From Formosa sediminum (GTDB taxonomy: Bacteria; Bacteroidota; Bacteroidia; Flavobacteriales; Flavobacteriaceae): a stretch of 64,000 nucleotides of DNA. Numbering within the stretch: position 1 is the stretch's first letter; every line of letters begins with the position of its first letter. Below are positions 38,279 to 47,039 of this stretch, one piece after another. Where the stretch lies: assembly GCF_007197735.1 (NCBI RefSeq), contig NZ_CP041637.1, positions 2,451,001-2,515,000 of the forward strand, read 5' to 3'. The position numbers and the translations under genes were made by a program. The notes beneath the pieces were generated by a model. It did no database searches and had not been told where the DNA came from. It saw only the letters and a list, made by a program, of their open reading frames with translations.

Positions 38279-38786
38279 AATAATACATATTATTACAGGC
38301 GGACAACGTTCTGGTAAAAGTGAATATGGTGAAGAAATTGCTTTAAGTTTAGACGATAAACCTACGTATTTGGCAACATCTAAATGTTGGGATGATGAGT
38401 TTCGTAAGCGTATTGAAATTCATAAAAATAGAAGGACTTCTAATTGGACAACTATTGAAGAAACATTACATCTAAGCCAAACAACTACAGTTAACAAGGT
38501 GTTATTTATAGATTGTATTACCCTTTGGTTAACTAATGTTATGGATTATTTTAAATACGATCCAGATTTAAGTTTCGACTTTGTTGTTAAAGAGTGGAAT
38601 GTATTATGCGAGAAAAATAATATTGTAATTGCAATTACTAATGAAATTGGTTTAGGCGTAATTCCCATGGAAAAAGCAACACGAAAATTTGTCGATTTAC
38701 AAGGAAAAGTGAATCAATATATTGCCAAAAAAGCCACTAAAGTAGATTTTATGGTTTCAGGAATTCCAATACATACTAAAGGATGA
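38268..38786 (+). CDS. cobU: Adenosylcobinamide kinase / guanylyltransferase CobU
   Basis: 172 residues. P-loop GGQRSGKSEYGEE, followed by the RIEIHKNRRTSNWTTIEE block with the guanylylated-His region, and FIDCITLWLTNVM and NEIGLGVIP. It phosphorylates and then GDP-activates adenosylcobinamide for the nucleotide-loop assembly. It overlaps both neighbours. Confidence 0.96.
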   Translation: MSDKIIHIITGGQRSGKSEYGEEIALSLDDKPTYLATSKCWDDEFRKRIEIHKNRRTSNWTTIEETLHLSQTTTVNKVLFIDCITLWLTNVMDYFKYDPDLSFDFVVKEWNVLCEKNNIVIAITNEIGLGVIPMEKATRKFVDLQGKVNQYIAKKATKVDFMVSGIPIHTKG

Positions 38787-40099
38787 TAAAACAACTCATC
38801 ATATCGGCACCAAGTAGTAACGCAGGAAAAACAACGCTTACTTTAGGTTTATTGCGTTTATTTAAACGTAAGAACGTTGCTGTACAACCGTTTAAAGTTG
38901 GTCCCGATTATATCGATCCAAAATTTCACGAATTAGCTTGTAATAAGGTTGGTGTAAATCTAGATGCATTTATGATGCCGGAAGAGGATATAAATGCATC
39001 TTTAAATTTCTATGGAAATAATGCAGATATTAATTGTATAGAAGGTGTAATGGGCTTGTTTGATGGTGCTAAAAAAGATAAAGGTAGCACTGCCGAAATG
39101 GCTAAGAAACTAAAAACACCCGTTTTAATGGTTATTGATGCTAAAGCTGTTGCCTATTCTGTAGCGCCACTTATTCAAGGTTTTGTAAATTTTGATACTG
39201 AAGTTTCTATAATGGGCGTTGTATTTAATCGTGTAGGATCAAAAAAACATTTTACAATGCTAAAAGAAGCCTGCAACGATATTAATGTACCTTGTTTTGG
39301 ATATTTATCTAATTTAAAGAATATTGAAATCCCGTCAAGGCATTTAGGATTAAATATACAAGACATTAAAAAATTTGATAAGCTAATTGATGATGTTGCT
39401 ACCGAATTAGACAAAACCATTGATTGGAAGGCTATTTTAGAAGCTTCTAAAGAAGTGAAAAAGAAAATTATTTTAGATAAAAAATTATTAGTAAACAAGA
39501 AAATTAAATTTGCTGTAGCTAAAGACGCTGCTTTTAATTTTATCTATCCTCAGAATATAGCTGCAATGGAAGCCTTAGGCGAAGTCACATTTTTTAGTCC
39601 GTTAAAGGATGTTGTACTTCCAGATTGCGATTTTATTTATTTCCCTGGCGGTTATCCAGAATTATATTTAAAAGCATTAGCAACCAATACAACTATGCTA
39701 AAAAGTATTAAGGATTTTGGATTGAATAACGGACAAATATATGCAGAATGTGGCGGAATGATGTATTTAGGAAAAGCTATTATATCTGAACATAATGAAG
39801 CTTTTAAAATGGTAAATTATTTCGATTTTGAATCTTCAATAGTCGATAAAAAACTGCATTTAGGTTACCGAACATCTAAAGTAAATGAACATATTTTTAA
39901 AGGACATGAATTTCATTATTCAACTTTAATATATGATAATGAAACAGCAATACATGCAATAGTAACAAATGCTTTAGAGGAGCAAACTTCAACAAAAATA
40001 TACAAGAAACAGAACGTTATGGCGTCTTATGTGCACCATTATTTTGGAACACCAGAACGTTTACAACAATTGATTAACGAAATAACGAGCAAGGTATGA
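38783..40099 (+). CDS. cbiA: Cobyrinate a,c-diamide synthase CbiA
   Basis: 438 residues. N-terminal ATPase domain with ISAPSSNAGKTTLTLGLLR, FKVGPDYIDPKFHE and IEGVMGLFDGA; C-terminal class I glutaminase-like domain with FPGGYPELYL and the Cys in YAECGGMMYLGK. It amidates the a and c side chains. Its ligand is cobyrinate here, consistent with early cobalt insertion by CbiX; alternatively hydrogenobyrinate if CobN acts late. Confidence 0.95.
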   Translation: MIKQLIISAPSSNAGKTTLTLGLLRLFKRKNVAVQPFKVGPDYIDPKFHELACNKVGVNLDAFMMPEEDINASLNFYGNNADINCIEGVMGLFDGAKKDKGSTAEMAKKLKTPVLMVIDAKAVAYSVAPLIQGFVNFDTEVSIMGVVFNRVGSKKHFTMLKEACNDINVPCFGYLSNLKNIEIPSRHLGLNIQDIKKFDKLIDDVATELDKTIDWKAILEASKEVKKKIILDKKLLVNKKIKFAVAKDAAFNFIYPQNIAAMEALGEVTFFSPLKDVVLPDCDFIYFPGGYPELYLKALATNTTMLKSIKDFGLNNGQIYAECGGMMYLGKAIISEHNEAFKMVNYFDFESSIVDKKLHLGYRTSKVNEHIFKGHEFHYSTLIYDNETAIHAIVTNALEEQTSTKIYKKQNVMASYVHHYFGTPERLQQLINEITSKV

Positions 40100-40680
40100 A
40101 AATTTACACACGAAAAGGAGATAAAGGAACAACAGGAGTTTTTGGAGGAAAACGAACATTTAAAAATTCTGCAAGAATTGAATGTATAGGAACTTTAGAT
40201 GAGGTAAATTCTACTATAGGATTATTACGTGCTAAATTAGGAAACGACCATGAGTGGCAATCTAATTTACATCGTGTGCAAAAAGATATGATGAATATGA
40301 TGTCGCATTTAGCGAGACCATCAGATTCTAAAAAAGAAAATCCGAATCCGAAACCAGAAGATGGTCCCGAGTTTTGTGAACATTGGATGGATGATATGGA
40401 AGCGAATATAAGTGCACCTTCAGATTATTTTTTATTACCAGGTGGCAACGAAATATCTGCACTTTGCCATGTGTGTAGAACGCAAACAAGGCGAGGGGAG
40501 AGGCAATTGGTTACTTTAATGCAAGAAGATCCAGAATGTGTGGAAGATTACATTATGAGTTACGTAAACAGATTGTCTGATTTATTTTTTACAATGGCAA
40601 GAGCCGAAATGGATAAACATGGTGTTGCTGAAGAAAAATGGAATTTATTCTTGTATAAACGCAAGAAGAAAGCAAAATAA
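40096..40680 (+). CDS. Corrinoid adenosyltransferase, PduO type
   Basis: 194 residues. It transfers the 5'-deoxyadenosyl group from ATP to Co(I). The PduO-type signature opens the protein (IYTRKGDKGTTGVFGGKR), followed by ECIGTLDEVNSTIGLLR and the helix CHVCRTQTRRGERQLV that binds ATP. A charged insertion (about 70-110, SDSKKENPNPKPEDG) is longer than in many homologues. It overlaps cbiA by 4 bp. Confidence 0.93.
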   Translation: MKIYTRKGDKGTTGVFGGKRTFKNSARIECIGTLDEVNSTIGLLRAKLGNDHEWQSNLHRVQKDMMNMMSHLARPSDSKKENPNPKPEDGPEFCEHWMDDMEANISAPSDYFLLPGGNEISALCHVCRTQTRRGERQLVTLMQEDPECVEDYIMSYVNRLSDLFFTMARAEMDKHGVAEEKWNLFLYKRKKKAK

Positions 40681-40735
40681 ATTAGAATAAAAACAATTAT
40701 AATTAATAACAGTTTAACCTTTAAAAACAAATATT

Positions 40736-41422
40736 ATGCACATTGAACCAGAAGTAGTAGATTCAGCAAAAATTGGTCTGTCTTACGTTACAGCATCAGT
40801 CGCAATTATAGCAGTAGCAAAAGCTTCGGCTAAAAATATTAAAATGAATAGTCCGTTAACTTTTTTAGTTAAATCGGCAATTACAACACTATTAGTCTTT
40901 ACATTTTTTCAAATCTTACCGCATTATTCAGTAGGTGTTTCAGAAGTTCATTTTATTATGGGATCAACATTATTTTTACTTTTTGGATTGGCACCTGCGA
41001 GTACAGGTCTAGCATTAGGCTTGCTTATTCAAGGCCTTTTCTTTTCTCAAATAGACCTACCTCAATACGGTATGAATATTACAACCTTACTTGTTCCCTT
41101 AATGGCACTTTCTTATGTCGCTAATAAAGTTATACCTACAAATACGCCATATACTAAATTAAAATATGCACAAGTTTTAAAACTATCATTAGTATTTCAA
41201 GCAGGAATTGTGTCTTGGGTTACATTTTGGGCAATTTATGGTCAAGGTTTTGCCGTAGAAAACATCTTAAGCATACTTAGTTTTGGTGGGGCTTATATGT
41301 TAGTTGTTCTTATAGAACCATTGGTAGATTTAGGTGTATTAGCAATGGCAAAATTTGCAACAGGAAGATTTAATAAAAATGAGTTTTTTGAAAAACGACT
41401 TTATAATGCTGCTAAAGCATAA
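40736..41422 (+). CDS. cbiM: CbiM-like substrate-binding membrane subunit of a cobalt ECF transporter
   Basis: 228 residues, about six TM helices. The N-terminus is MHIEPEV; in CbiM the Met1-His2 pair is threaded into the protein and binds Co2+, so this start is strongly supported. GLAPASTGLALGLLIQGLFF matches the family core. No CbiN, CbiQ or CbiO is present in the window, so it either works alone or shares energising subunits encoded elsewhere. Confidence 0.85.
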   Translation: MHIEPEVVDSAKIGLSYVTASVAIIAVAKASAKNIKMNSPLTFLVKSAITTLLVFTFFQILPHYSVGVSEVHFIMGSTLFLLFGLAPASTGLALGLLIQGLFFSQIDLPQYGMNITTLLVPLMALSYVANKVIPTNTPYTKLKYAQVLKLSLVFQAGIVSWVTFWAIYGQGFAVENILSILSFGGAYMLVVLIEPLVDLGVLAMAKFATGRFNKNEFFEKRLYNAAKA

Positions 41423-41448
41423 GTAGTTATTTAAAAACATAATTAAAA

Positions 41449-41574
41449 TGATTATTCGTTATTATTAAATGTATTTCATAGCTGTGTTTAGCAGATAATT
41501 AGTTTGTGAACGATAAGAATTTAAAATTCATTTAAATTAATAATTACTAAGTTATTAAGGTAACGAATAATCAT
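41449..41574. repeat. 126-bp element bounded by 14-bp inverted repeats
   Basis: ATGATTATTCGTTA (41449-41462) and its exact complement TAACGAATAATCAT (41561-41574) bound an AT-rich stretch, and near-matches extend both arms. The element fills the gap between cbiM and cobW. It could be a small MITE-like insertion or a regulatory hairpin. A related 13-mer, ATGATTATTCGTT, occurs at about 62222. Confidence 0.55.
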
Positions 41575-41598
41575 AATTTTAATAATTAATTTATAGAA

Positions 41599-42681
41599 AT
41601 GAAAAAAATACCAATTACCATAGTTACCGGATTTTTAGGTGTAGGAAAAACAACTTTAGTACACAATATGTTAAAAAAAGCTAAAGGAAAGCGTATTGCT
41701 GTGTTGGTTAATGAATTTGGAGAGGTTGATGTAGACGGACAATTAATAGCATCATCAGAATGTGGTGATGAGGATTGTAACTTGGTACAGTTACCTAATG
41801 GTTGTATTTGCTGTACAGTGCAAGAAGAGTTTTTGCCTTCTATGTTACAATTGTTAGAACGTAAAGAAGAAATTGACCATATTGTGATAGAAACTTCGGG
41901 TTTATCGATGCCTAAACCTTTAGTAAAAGCAGTAAACTGGCCCGATTTAAAACCACATATTACTATAGATTCTGTAATTACTGTGGTGGATGCTGTGGGA
42001 ATTGCTACAGGAGAAATTTGTGATAGAGAGCGTGTACAAGCACAACGTTTGGCAGACGAGACTTTAGACCACGAAACACCTATTGAAGAATTATTTTTAG
42101 ACCAATTATCTTGCGCTGATTTAGTTTTGGTAAGTAAAAGAGACTTGGTTGATGATGAAAAGTTTGAAGAAGTAACTAAAATAATTACAGAAAAAGCAAG
42201 ACCTAATATTAAAATTGTTCCTATTATACAAGGTGAATTAGACAATGCTATTTTACTAGGGATTGGTGCTTCTGCGGAAGATGATGTAGATAACCGTCAT
42301 TCTATTCACGAAGAGCATCACAAACACGGAAATCACCACCACCATAATGATGATGTGAAAACGGTACTGCTAGAATATCCAGAAACTTCAGATATTAAGA
42401 TCTTGGTAAAAGACTTGAAAGCAGTAGTAGAGCAACACGAAATTTATAGAATTAAAGGTTTTGTTAATATCCCTAACAAACCCATGCGTATGGTATTACA
42501 AGGTGTAGGTGCACGTTTTGAATATTATTTTGAAAGAGCTTGGGGAGCTAATGAAACGCGTAAAACAAGTTTAGTGGTTATAGGTAAAAATATAGAGCTT
42601 ACTGAAAATAATGAAATAAACACCCATGCACAAAGCCATCATCACCACGACCATGAGCACGGACATTCTCACTCGCATTAA
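41599..42681 (+). CDS. cobW: CobW-family GTP-binding metal chaperone
   Basis: 360 residues. G3E GTPase domain with Walker A TGFLGVGKTTLVHN (10-23), NEFG (38-41), and the metal-binding Cys69-x-Cys71-Cys72 in LPNGCICCTVQEE. Two His-rich tracts follow: one at about 228-246 (HEEHHKHGNHHHHND) and one forming the C-terminus (HHHHDHEHGHSHSH). The CobW C-terminal domain lies between. In this location it would deliver cobalt to CobN, encoded nearby. Such proteins use GTP to load metal. Confidence 0.93.
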   Translation: MKKIPITIVTGFLGVGKTTLVHNMLKKAKGKRIAVLVNEFGEVDVDGQLIASSECGDEDCNLVQLPNGCICCTVQEEFLPSMLQLLERKEEIDHIVIETSGLSMPKPLVKAVNWPDLKPHITIDSVITVVDAVGIATGEICDRERVQAQRLADETLDHETPIEELFLDQLSCADLVLVSKRDLVDDEKFEEVTKIITEKARPNIKIVPIIQGELDNAILLGIGASAEDDVDNRHSIHEEHHKHGNHHHHNDDVKTVLLEYPETSDIKILVKDLKAVVEQHEIYRIKGFVNIPNKPMRMVLQGVGARFEYYFERAWGANETRKTSLVVIGKNIELTENNEINTHAQSHHHHDHEHGHSHSH

Positions 42682-42690
42682 TACATGAAT

Positions 42691-42751
42691 AGAATTATGA
42701 GTTATGAATTATGAGTTTTGAGTTGTGAATTATGAATTATGAGTTCTGAGT
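42691..42751 (+). repeat. Left inverted-repeat array flanking the four-helix-bundle gene
   Basis: Tandem degenerate units of GAATTATGAGTTATGAATTA type. They are complementary to the array at 43184-43282 on the other side of the gene, so the RNA could fold into a long stem enclosing the ORF. Confidence 0.75.
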
Positions 42752-42790
42752 TGTTTAATATTTGATGATTAGTTTTAAAAATGACGTTTT

Positions 42791-43153
42791 ATGAGTAAGA
42801 AAAGTGTTATTCAAGATAAGTCCTTTGCTTTTGCTATAAAGGCTATTAATTGTTATAAATTTTTATCAAAGGAGAAAAAAGAGTTTGTGATGAGTAAACA
42901 ACTTTTAAGGTCAGGAACATCTGTAGGAGCAAATATTAGAGAAGCTCAAAACGCTCAGAGTAAAGCCGATTTTATTCATAAACTATCCATATCACAAAAA
43001 GAATGTGATGAATCGATTTATTGGTTGGAATTACTAAATGCAACAGATTATTTAGATGATTATAAATTTAAATCTTTACATAACGATGCTACCGAAATAT
43101 TAAAAATTATCAGAAGTATCATTTTAACAACAAAACAAAATTTAAAAAAGTGA
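42791..43153 (+). CDS. Four-helix-bundle protein of the 23S rRNA intervening-sequence (S23/IVP) family
   Basis: 120 residues, all helical. The signature is KSVIQDKSFAFAIKAINCYK, then SKQLLRSGTSVGANIREAQNA and SISQKECDESIYWLELLNAT. The family was first seen in rRNA intervening sequences and occurs in many Bacteroidota genomes at scattered sites; its function is unclear. It has nothing obvious to do with cobalamin and lies between cobW and cobN within flanking complementary repeats, suggesting insertion of an IVS-like unit. Confidence 0.9.
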   Translation: MSKKSVIQDKSFAFAIKAINCYKFLSKEKKEFVMSKQLLRSGTSVGANIREAQNAQSKADFIHKLSISQKECDESIYWLELLNATDYLDDYKFKSLHNDATEILKIIRSIILTTKQNLKK

Positions 43154-43183
43154 TAATAAATTGATAATGATGAATGATTTTTA

Positions 43184-43282
43184 AACTCATAACTCATAAC
43201 TCAACATTCATAATTCATAACTAAAGAAACATTCATCACTCATAAAAGAACTCATAATTCAACATTCATAATTCATAACTAA
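43184..43282 (+). repeat. Right inverted-repeat array flanking the four-helix-bundle gene
   Basis: Repeated units of CTCATAACTCATAACTCAAC and CATTCATAATTCATAACTAA type, with an exact internal repeat of the CAACATTCATAATTCATAAC kind. Complementary to 42691-42751. Confidence 0.75.
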
Positions 43283-43288
43283 AAAAAC

Positions 43289-46200
43289 ATGCATTTAATT
43301 TCTACTATACCAGGCGGCTGGAATCCTAATGATGAAGGCGTATTTTATATAGACCAATCTCCTGGAGATATTGTTTTTTTATCTTCGGCAGATTCGGATT
43401 TGTTTATGATGAATACTGCTTATAAACTCATTCATGAATCGGTAGAAAATGCCCCTTCTTTTCGGTTTGCCAATCTTAGTTATTTTAAACAAGAATTAAC
43501 TATAGATACGTATGTTGAAGAAGTAATTTCATCAGCAAAAATTGTAGTACTAAAATTGCTAGGAGGAAAAGCCTATTATAATTATTTATGCGAAGCGATT
43601 GCTGATTGTTGCGAAGAAAACGATATTCAACTCATTTTTTTGCCTGGTGACAATAAACCTGATTTAGAGTTGATGCAATCCTCTAACATTCCACTAAAAG
43701 AAGTGGATTTAATTTGGAAATACATTCAAGCAGGTGGCATTGATAATTGTAAATCGGCATTACAACTTATTTATAATAAAATCTCTGCTGTAACAATTAC
43801 TCCAGAAGTTATTAAAACGATTCCCGATTTATTTTTATATCATCCTGATTCTGGAATATATAGTAAACAAACACCTGTAGAAAATAAAAAGCAAGCCATT
43901 ATTTTTGGATATCGAAGTTATTATTTGTCTAATAATTTATCACCTATTCATGCAATTATTGATGCTTTAGAAGCAGAAGGAATTACCGCTGTTGTTTTAA
44001 TGGCTGCAGGCTATCGTGAGCAGGATATGGAGCAACAAATTTTTAGTTTGTTGCAATTTCATCACATAACAAAACCTCAAATTATTATTAATACCACAGG
44101 TTTTAGTGTACAAGGTTTTCATGATACATCGCAAAGTTTATTCGACCAATTTAATGTGCCCGTTATTCAGGCAATTATGGGAAGTTGTAATCGCGAAAGC
44201 TGGTTAGAAGGTAATTTTGGTTTACCACCTACCGATATTGCTATGAATATTGCTTTGCCCGAAGTAGATGGTAAAATTATATCGAAAGTTATTTCTTTTA
44301 AAGAATCTATGGAAAAAGATGCTTTAACAGATTCTGAAGTGGTTTCTTATGTGGCCAATATAGAAGGTTGTGAGTTTGTGGCTCAAATGGCAAAAGCGTG
44401 GGTAAACTTACAACAAAAAAGTAATTTGGATAAAAAAATAGCTTTAGTATTACCTAATTATCCTAATAAAAATAGTCGTTTGGCAAACGGTGTAGGATTA
44501 GATACGCCACAAAGTACCTTGCAAATTTTAGCACAATTGGCGGAAGAAAATTATAGTTTAGAAGCCGATTATCCCAAAACAACTAATGAGCTAATTGATA
44601 AGCTGACCAATGCCGTTACAAACGATACCGCAACTATAAACACCTTAAACGAACGTCAAACAATTCGTTTAGAAGAACGATTGTTTTATGACTATTATAA
44701 TCAGTTATCAGATACGCTTCGTACTGCTGTAGAAGCACAATGGGGATATCCAAATACTTCTCCAAATTATAAAGATGGCGCTTTTTTAATACCCGGATTT
44801 ATTTCTGGAAATGTATTTGTGAGCATTCAACCCAGTAGAGGGTATAATTTAGATTTACAAGCCAGTTATCACTCGCCAGATTTACCACCACCGCCAGCTT
44901 ATTTAGCCTATTATATTTGGTTGCAACATCATTTTAATGCCGATGCTTTAGTGCATATTGGTAAACACGGAAATTTAGAATGGTTACCTGGTAAAAGTGT
45001 GGCATTAAGTAAAGAAACCTGTTTTCCAGCAGCTATTCTTGGAGCAATTCCTCATTTTTATCCTTTTATTATTAATGATCCTGGCGAAGGAACACAGGCA
45101 AAAAGAAGAAACCAAGCCATTATTTTGGACCATTTAATTCCGCCAATGACACGGGCAGAAAATTATGGCGATTTACTAAAGTTAGAACTATTAATTGATG
45201 AGTTTTATGAATCTGCCTTGGTCGATAAAAAACGAGCGTCGTTAATTAAAACTAAAATAGAAACGCTAGTTAACGAAACTCATTTAAAAAGTGATTTAAA
45301 TGAAGACGGCAAAGATATTGATGCTTTACTAGAAGTGATTGATGGCTATTTATGTGAATTAAAAGAATCGCAAATTAGAGGTGGTTTGCATATATTAGGA
45401 AAACTTCCTGAACAAGAAAAGTTGATTGATTTAATTGTGGCTTTGCATCGTTTACCACAAGCCGATTTACAAGGAGTTACCCAATGTTTAGCAGAAGATT
45501 TACAATTGGATTTCGACCCCATTAATGTAACCTATTCAGATAGTTTTGAAAGAGAAATTTATGGTATTCATTGTCGAACGTACGGTCAAGCAGTTGAGCT
45601 GTTAGAAAACAAAGCGAAGAATCTTGTTTCTGAACTAATCTACCAACAAAACATAGAAAGTATCGGAAAAACCACGCAACAACTTTTAACTTTTATTGAA
45701 GAACATACGATTCCAACTTTACAAAAAACAAGTAATGAAATAGGACATTTAATAAAAGGCTTAAACGGTTTTTATATTCCTGCAGGAGGTTCTGGTGCGC
45801 CAACACGAGGGCGTTTAGATATTTTGCCTACGGGAAGAAATTTTTATTCGGTGGATGTACGAACGGTTCCTTCTGAAACGGCCTATCAATTGGGCGAAAA
45901 AAGTGCTCAAAATATTATTGACCGTTATTTACAAGAACATGGCGAATATCCTACCTCTATTGGTTTATCAGTTTGGGGAACGTCTACCATGAGAACGAGT
46001 GGTGATGATATTGCACAGGCTTTGGCTTTAATAGGTGTAAAACCTGTTTGGCAAGGTAGTAACCGAAGAGTAAAAGATTTTAAAGTGCTTTCTACTTTAG
46101 AATTGAAACGACCACGAGTAGACGTAATGCTTCGTATTTCAGGTTTTTTTAGAGATGCTTTTCCCGATTTGATTTCTTTGTTCAATGCTGCTATTGAAAA

Positions 46201-47035
46201 AGTAGCTTCTTTAGACGAAACCGAAGAACAAAATCCGATAAAAAAACGATTTGAAAAAGAGAAAGAACAATGGCAAAAAGAAGGTTTAGATGAAAAACTA
46301 GCCAATGAAAGAGCTTTATATCGTGTTTTTGGTTCAAAACCGGGTGCGTATGGTGCAGGCTTACAAGGTCTAATTGATGGTAAAAACTGGACTACTTCTG
46401 ATGATTTAGCGCAGGCATACATTAATTGGAGTGGTTATGCGTATTTTGGAAATGACAATAGTGGAAAATCTGCTCATGAAACGTTTAAAAGACGATTATC
46501 TTCTATTGAGGTAGTCATGCAAAATCAAGATAATAGAGAACATGATATTTTAGATTCTGATGATTATTATCAATTTCAAGGTGGAATGACTGCGGCGGTA
46601 AACACCGTAAAAGGAAGTCAGCCAGAAACGTATTTTGGAGACCATTCTCGTCCAGAAAACCCGAAAGTAAAATCGTTAAAAGAAGAACTATTAAAAGTAT
46701 TTAGGTCCAGAGTTGTCAATCCAAAATGGATACAAGGCATGCAAGACCATGGTTACAAAGGCGCTTTTGAAATGGCAGCCACTATGGATTATTTGTTTGC
46801 CTACGATGCTACTACCAACTTAATAGAGGATTTTATGTACGAACAAATTACCGAAAACTATTTATTTGAAGCGCATAATAAAGCATTTATTGAAGCACAT
46901 AATCCTTGGGCTTTAAAAGATATGTCGGAGCGTATGTTGGAAGCCATTCAAAGAGGGATGTGGGAAAATCCATCAGAAGAAATGGTTGATGAGTTAAAAG
47001 AAATTTATAAAAAAATGGATAACATAACAGAATAA
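43289..47035 (+). CDS. cobN: Cobaltochelatase large subunit CobN
   Basis: 1248 residues, full length for CobN/ChlH-type proteins. Recognisable blocks are LLGGKAYYNYLCEAI near the N-terminus, ALVHIGKHGNLEWLPGKSVAL (the His-rich central site), EGTQAKRRNQAIILDHLIPPM, GRNFYSVDVRTVPSETAYQLG and SVWGTSTMRTSGDDIAQALA. It is the porphyrin/corrin-binding subunit and would need the AAA-VWA protein at 36632 as motor. In the classical aerobic route it inserts cobalt late; its role beside CbiX is unclear. Confidence 0.96.
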   Translation: MHLISTIPGGWNPNDEGVFYIDQSPGDIVFLSSADSDLFMMNTAYKLIHESVENAPSFRFANLSYFKQELTIDTYVEEVISSAKIVVLKLLGGKAYYNYLCEAIADCCEENDIQLIFLPGDNKPDLELMQSSNIPLKEVDLIWKYIQAGGIDNCKSALQLIYNKISAVTITPEVIKTIPDLFLYHPDSGIYSKQTPVENKKQAIIFGYRSYYLSNNLSPIHAIIDALEAEGITAVVLMAAGYREQDMEQQIFSLLQFHHITKPQIIINTTGFSVQGFHDTSQSLFDQFNVPVIQAIMGSCNRESWLEGNFGLPPTDIAMNIALPEVDGKIISKVISFKESMEKDALTDSEVVSYVANIEGCEFVAQMAKAWVNLQQKSNLDKKIALVLPNYPNKNSRLANGVGLDTPQSTLQILAQLAEENYSLEADYPKTTNELIDKLTNAVTNDTATINTLNERQTIRLEERLFYDYYNQLSDTLRTAVEAQWGYPNTSPNYKDGAFLIPGFISGNVFVSIQPSRGYNLDLQASYHSPDLPPPPAYLAYYIWLQHHFNADALVHIGKHGNLEWLPGKSVALSKETCFPAAILGAIPHFYPFIINDPGEGTQAKRRNQAIILDHLIPPMTRAENYGDLLKLELLIDEFYESALVDKKRASLIKTKIETLVNETHLKSDLNEDGKDIDALLEVIDGYLCELKESQIRGGLHILGKLPEQEKLIDLIVALHRLPQADLQGVTQCLAEDLQLDFDPINVTYSDSFEREIYGIHCRTYGQAVELLENKAKNLVSELIYQQNIESIGKTTQQLLTFIEEHTIPTLQKTSNEIGHLIKGLNGFYIPAGGSGAPTRGRLDILPTGRNFYSVDVRTVPSETAYQLGEKSAQNIIDRYLQEHGEYPTSIGLSVWGTSTMRTSGDDIAQALALIGVKPVWQGSNRRVKDFKVLSTLELKRPRVDVMLRISGFFRDAFPDLISLFNAAIEKVASLDETEEQNPIKKRFEKEKEQWQKEGLDEKLANERALYRVFGSKPGAYGAGLQGLIDGKNWTTSDDLAQAYINWSGYAYFGNDNSGKSAHETFKRRLSSIEVVMQNQDNREHDILDSDDYYQFQGGMTAAVNTVKGSQPETYFGDHSRPENPKVKSLKEELLKVFRSRVVNPKWIQGMQDHGYKGAFEMAATMDYLFAYDATTNLIEDFMYEQITENYLFEAHNKAFIEAHNPWALKDMSERMLEAIQRGMWENPSEEMVDELKEIYKKMDNITE

Positions 47036-47039
47036 AAGC

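Noticed and set aside
41586-42245. 219-codon minus-strand ORF opposite cobW
   Set aside because: Shadow of cobW; Ser/Thr-rich with no domain, while the plus strand has all CobW motifs.
42691-43282. Possible CRISPR array from the repeats around the four-helix-bundle gene
   Set aside because: Units are short, irregular and directly adjacent without unique spacers, and no cas genes are near.
45925-46422. 165-codon minus-strand ORF opposite cobN
   Set aside because: Shadow of a conserved CobN region.
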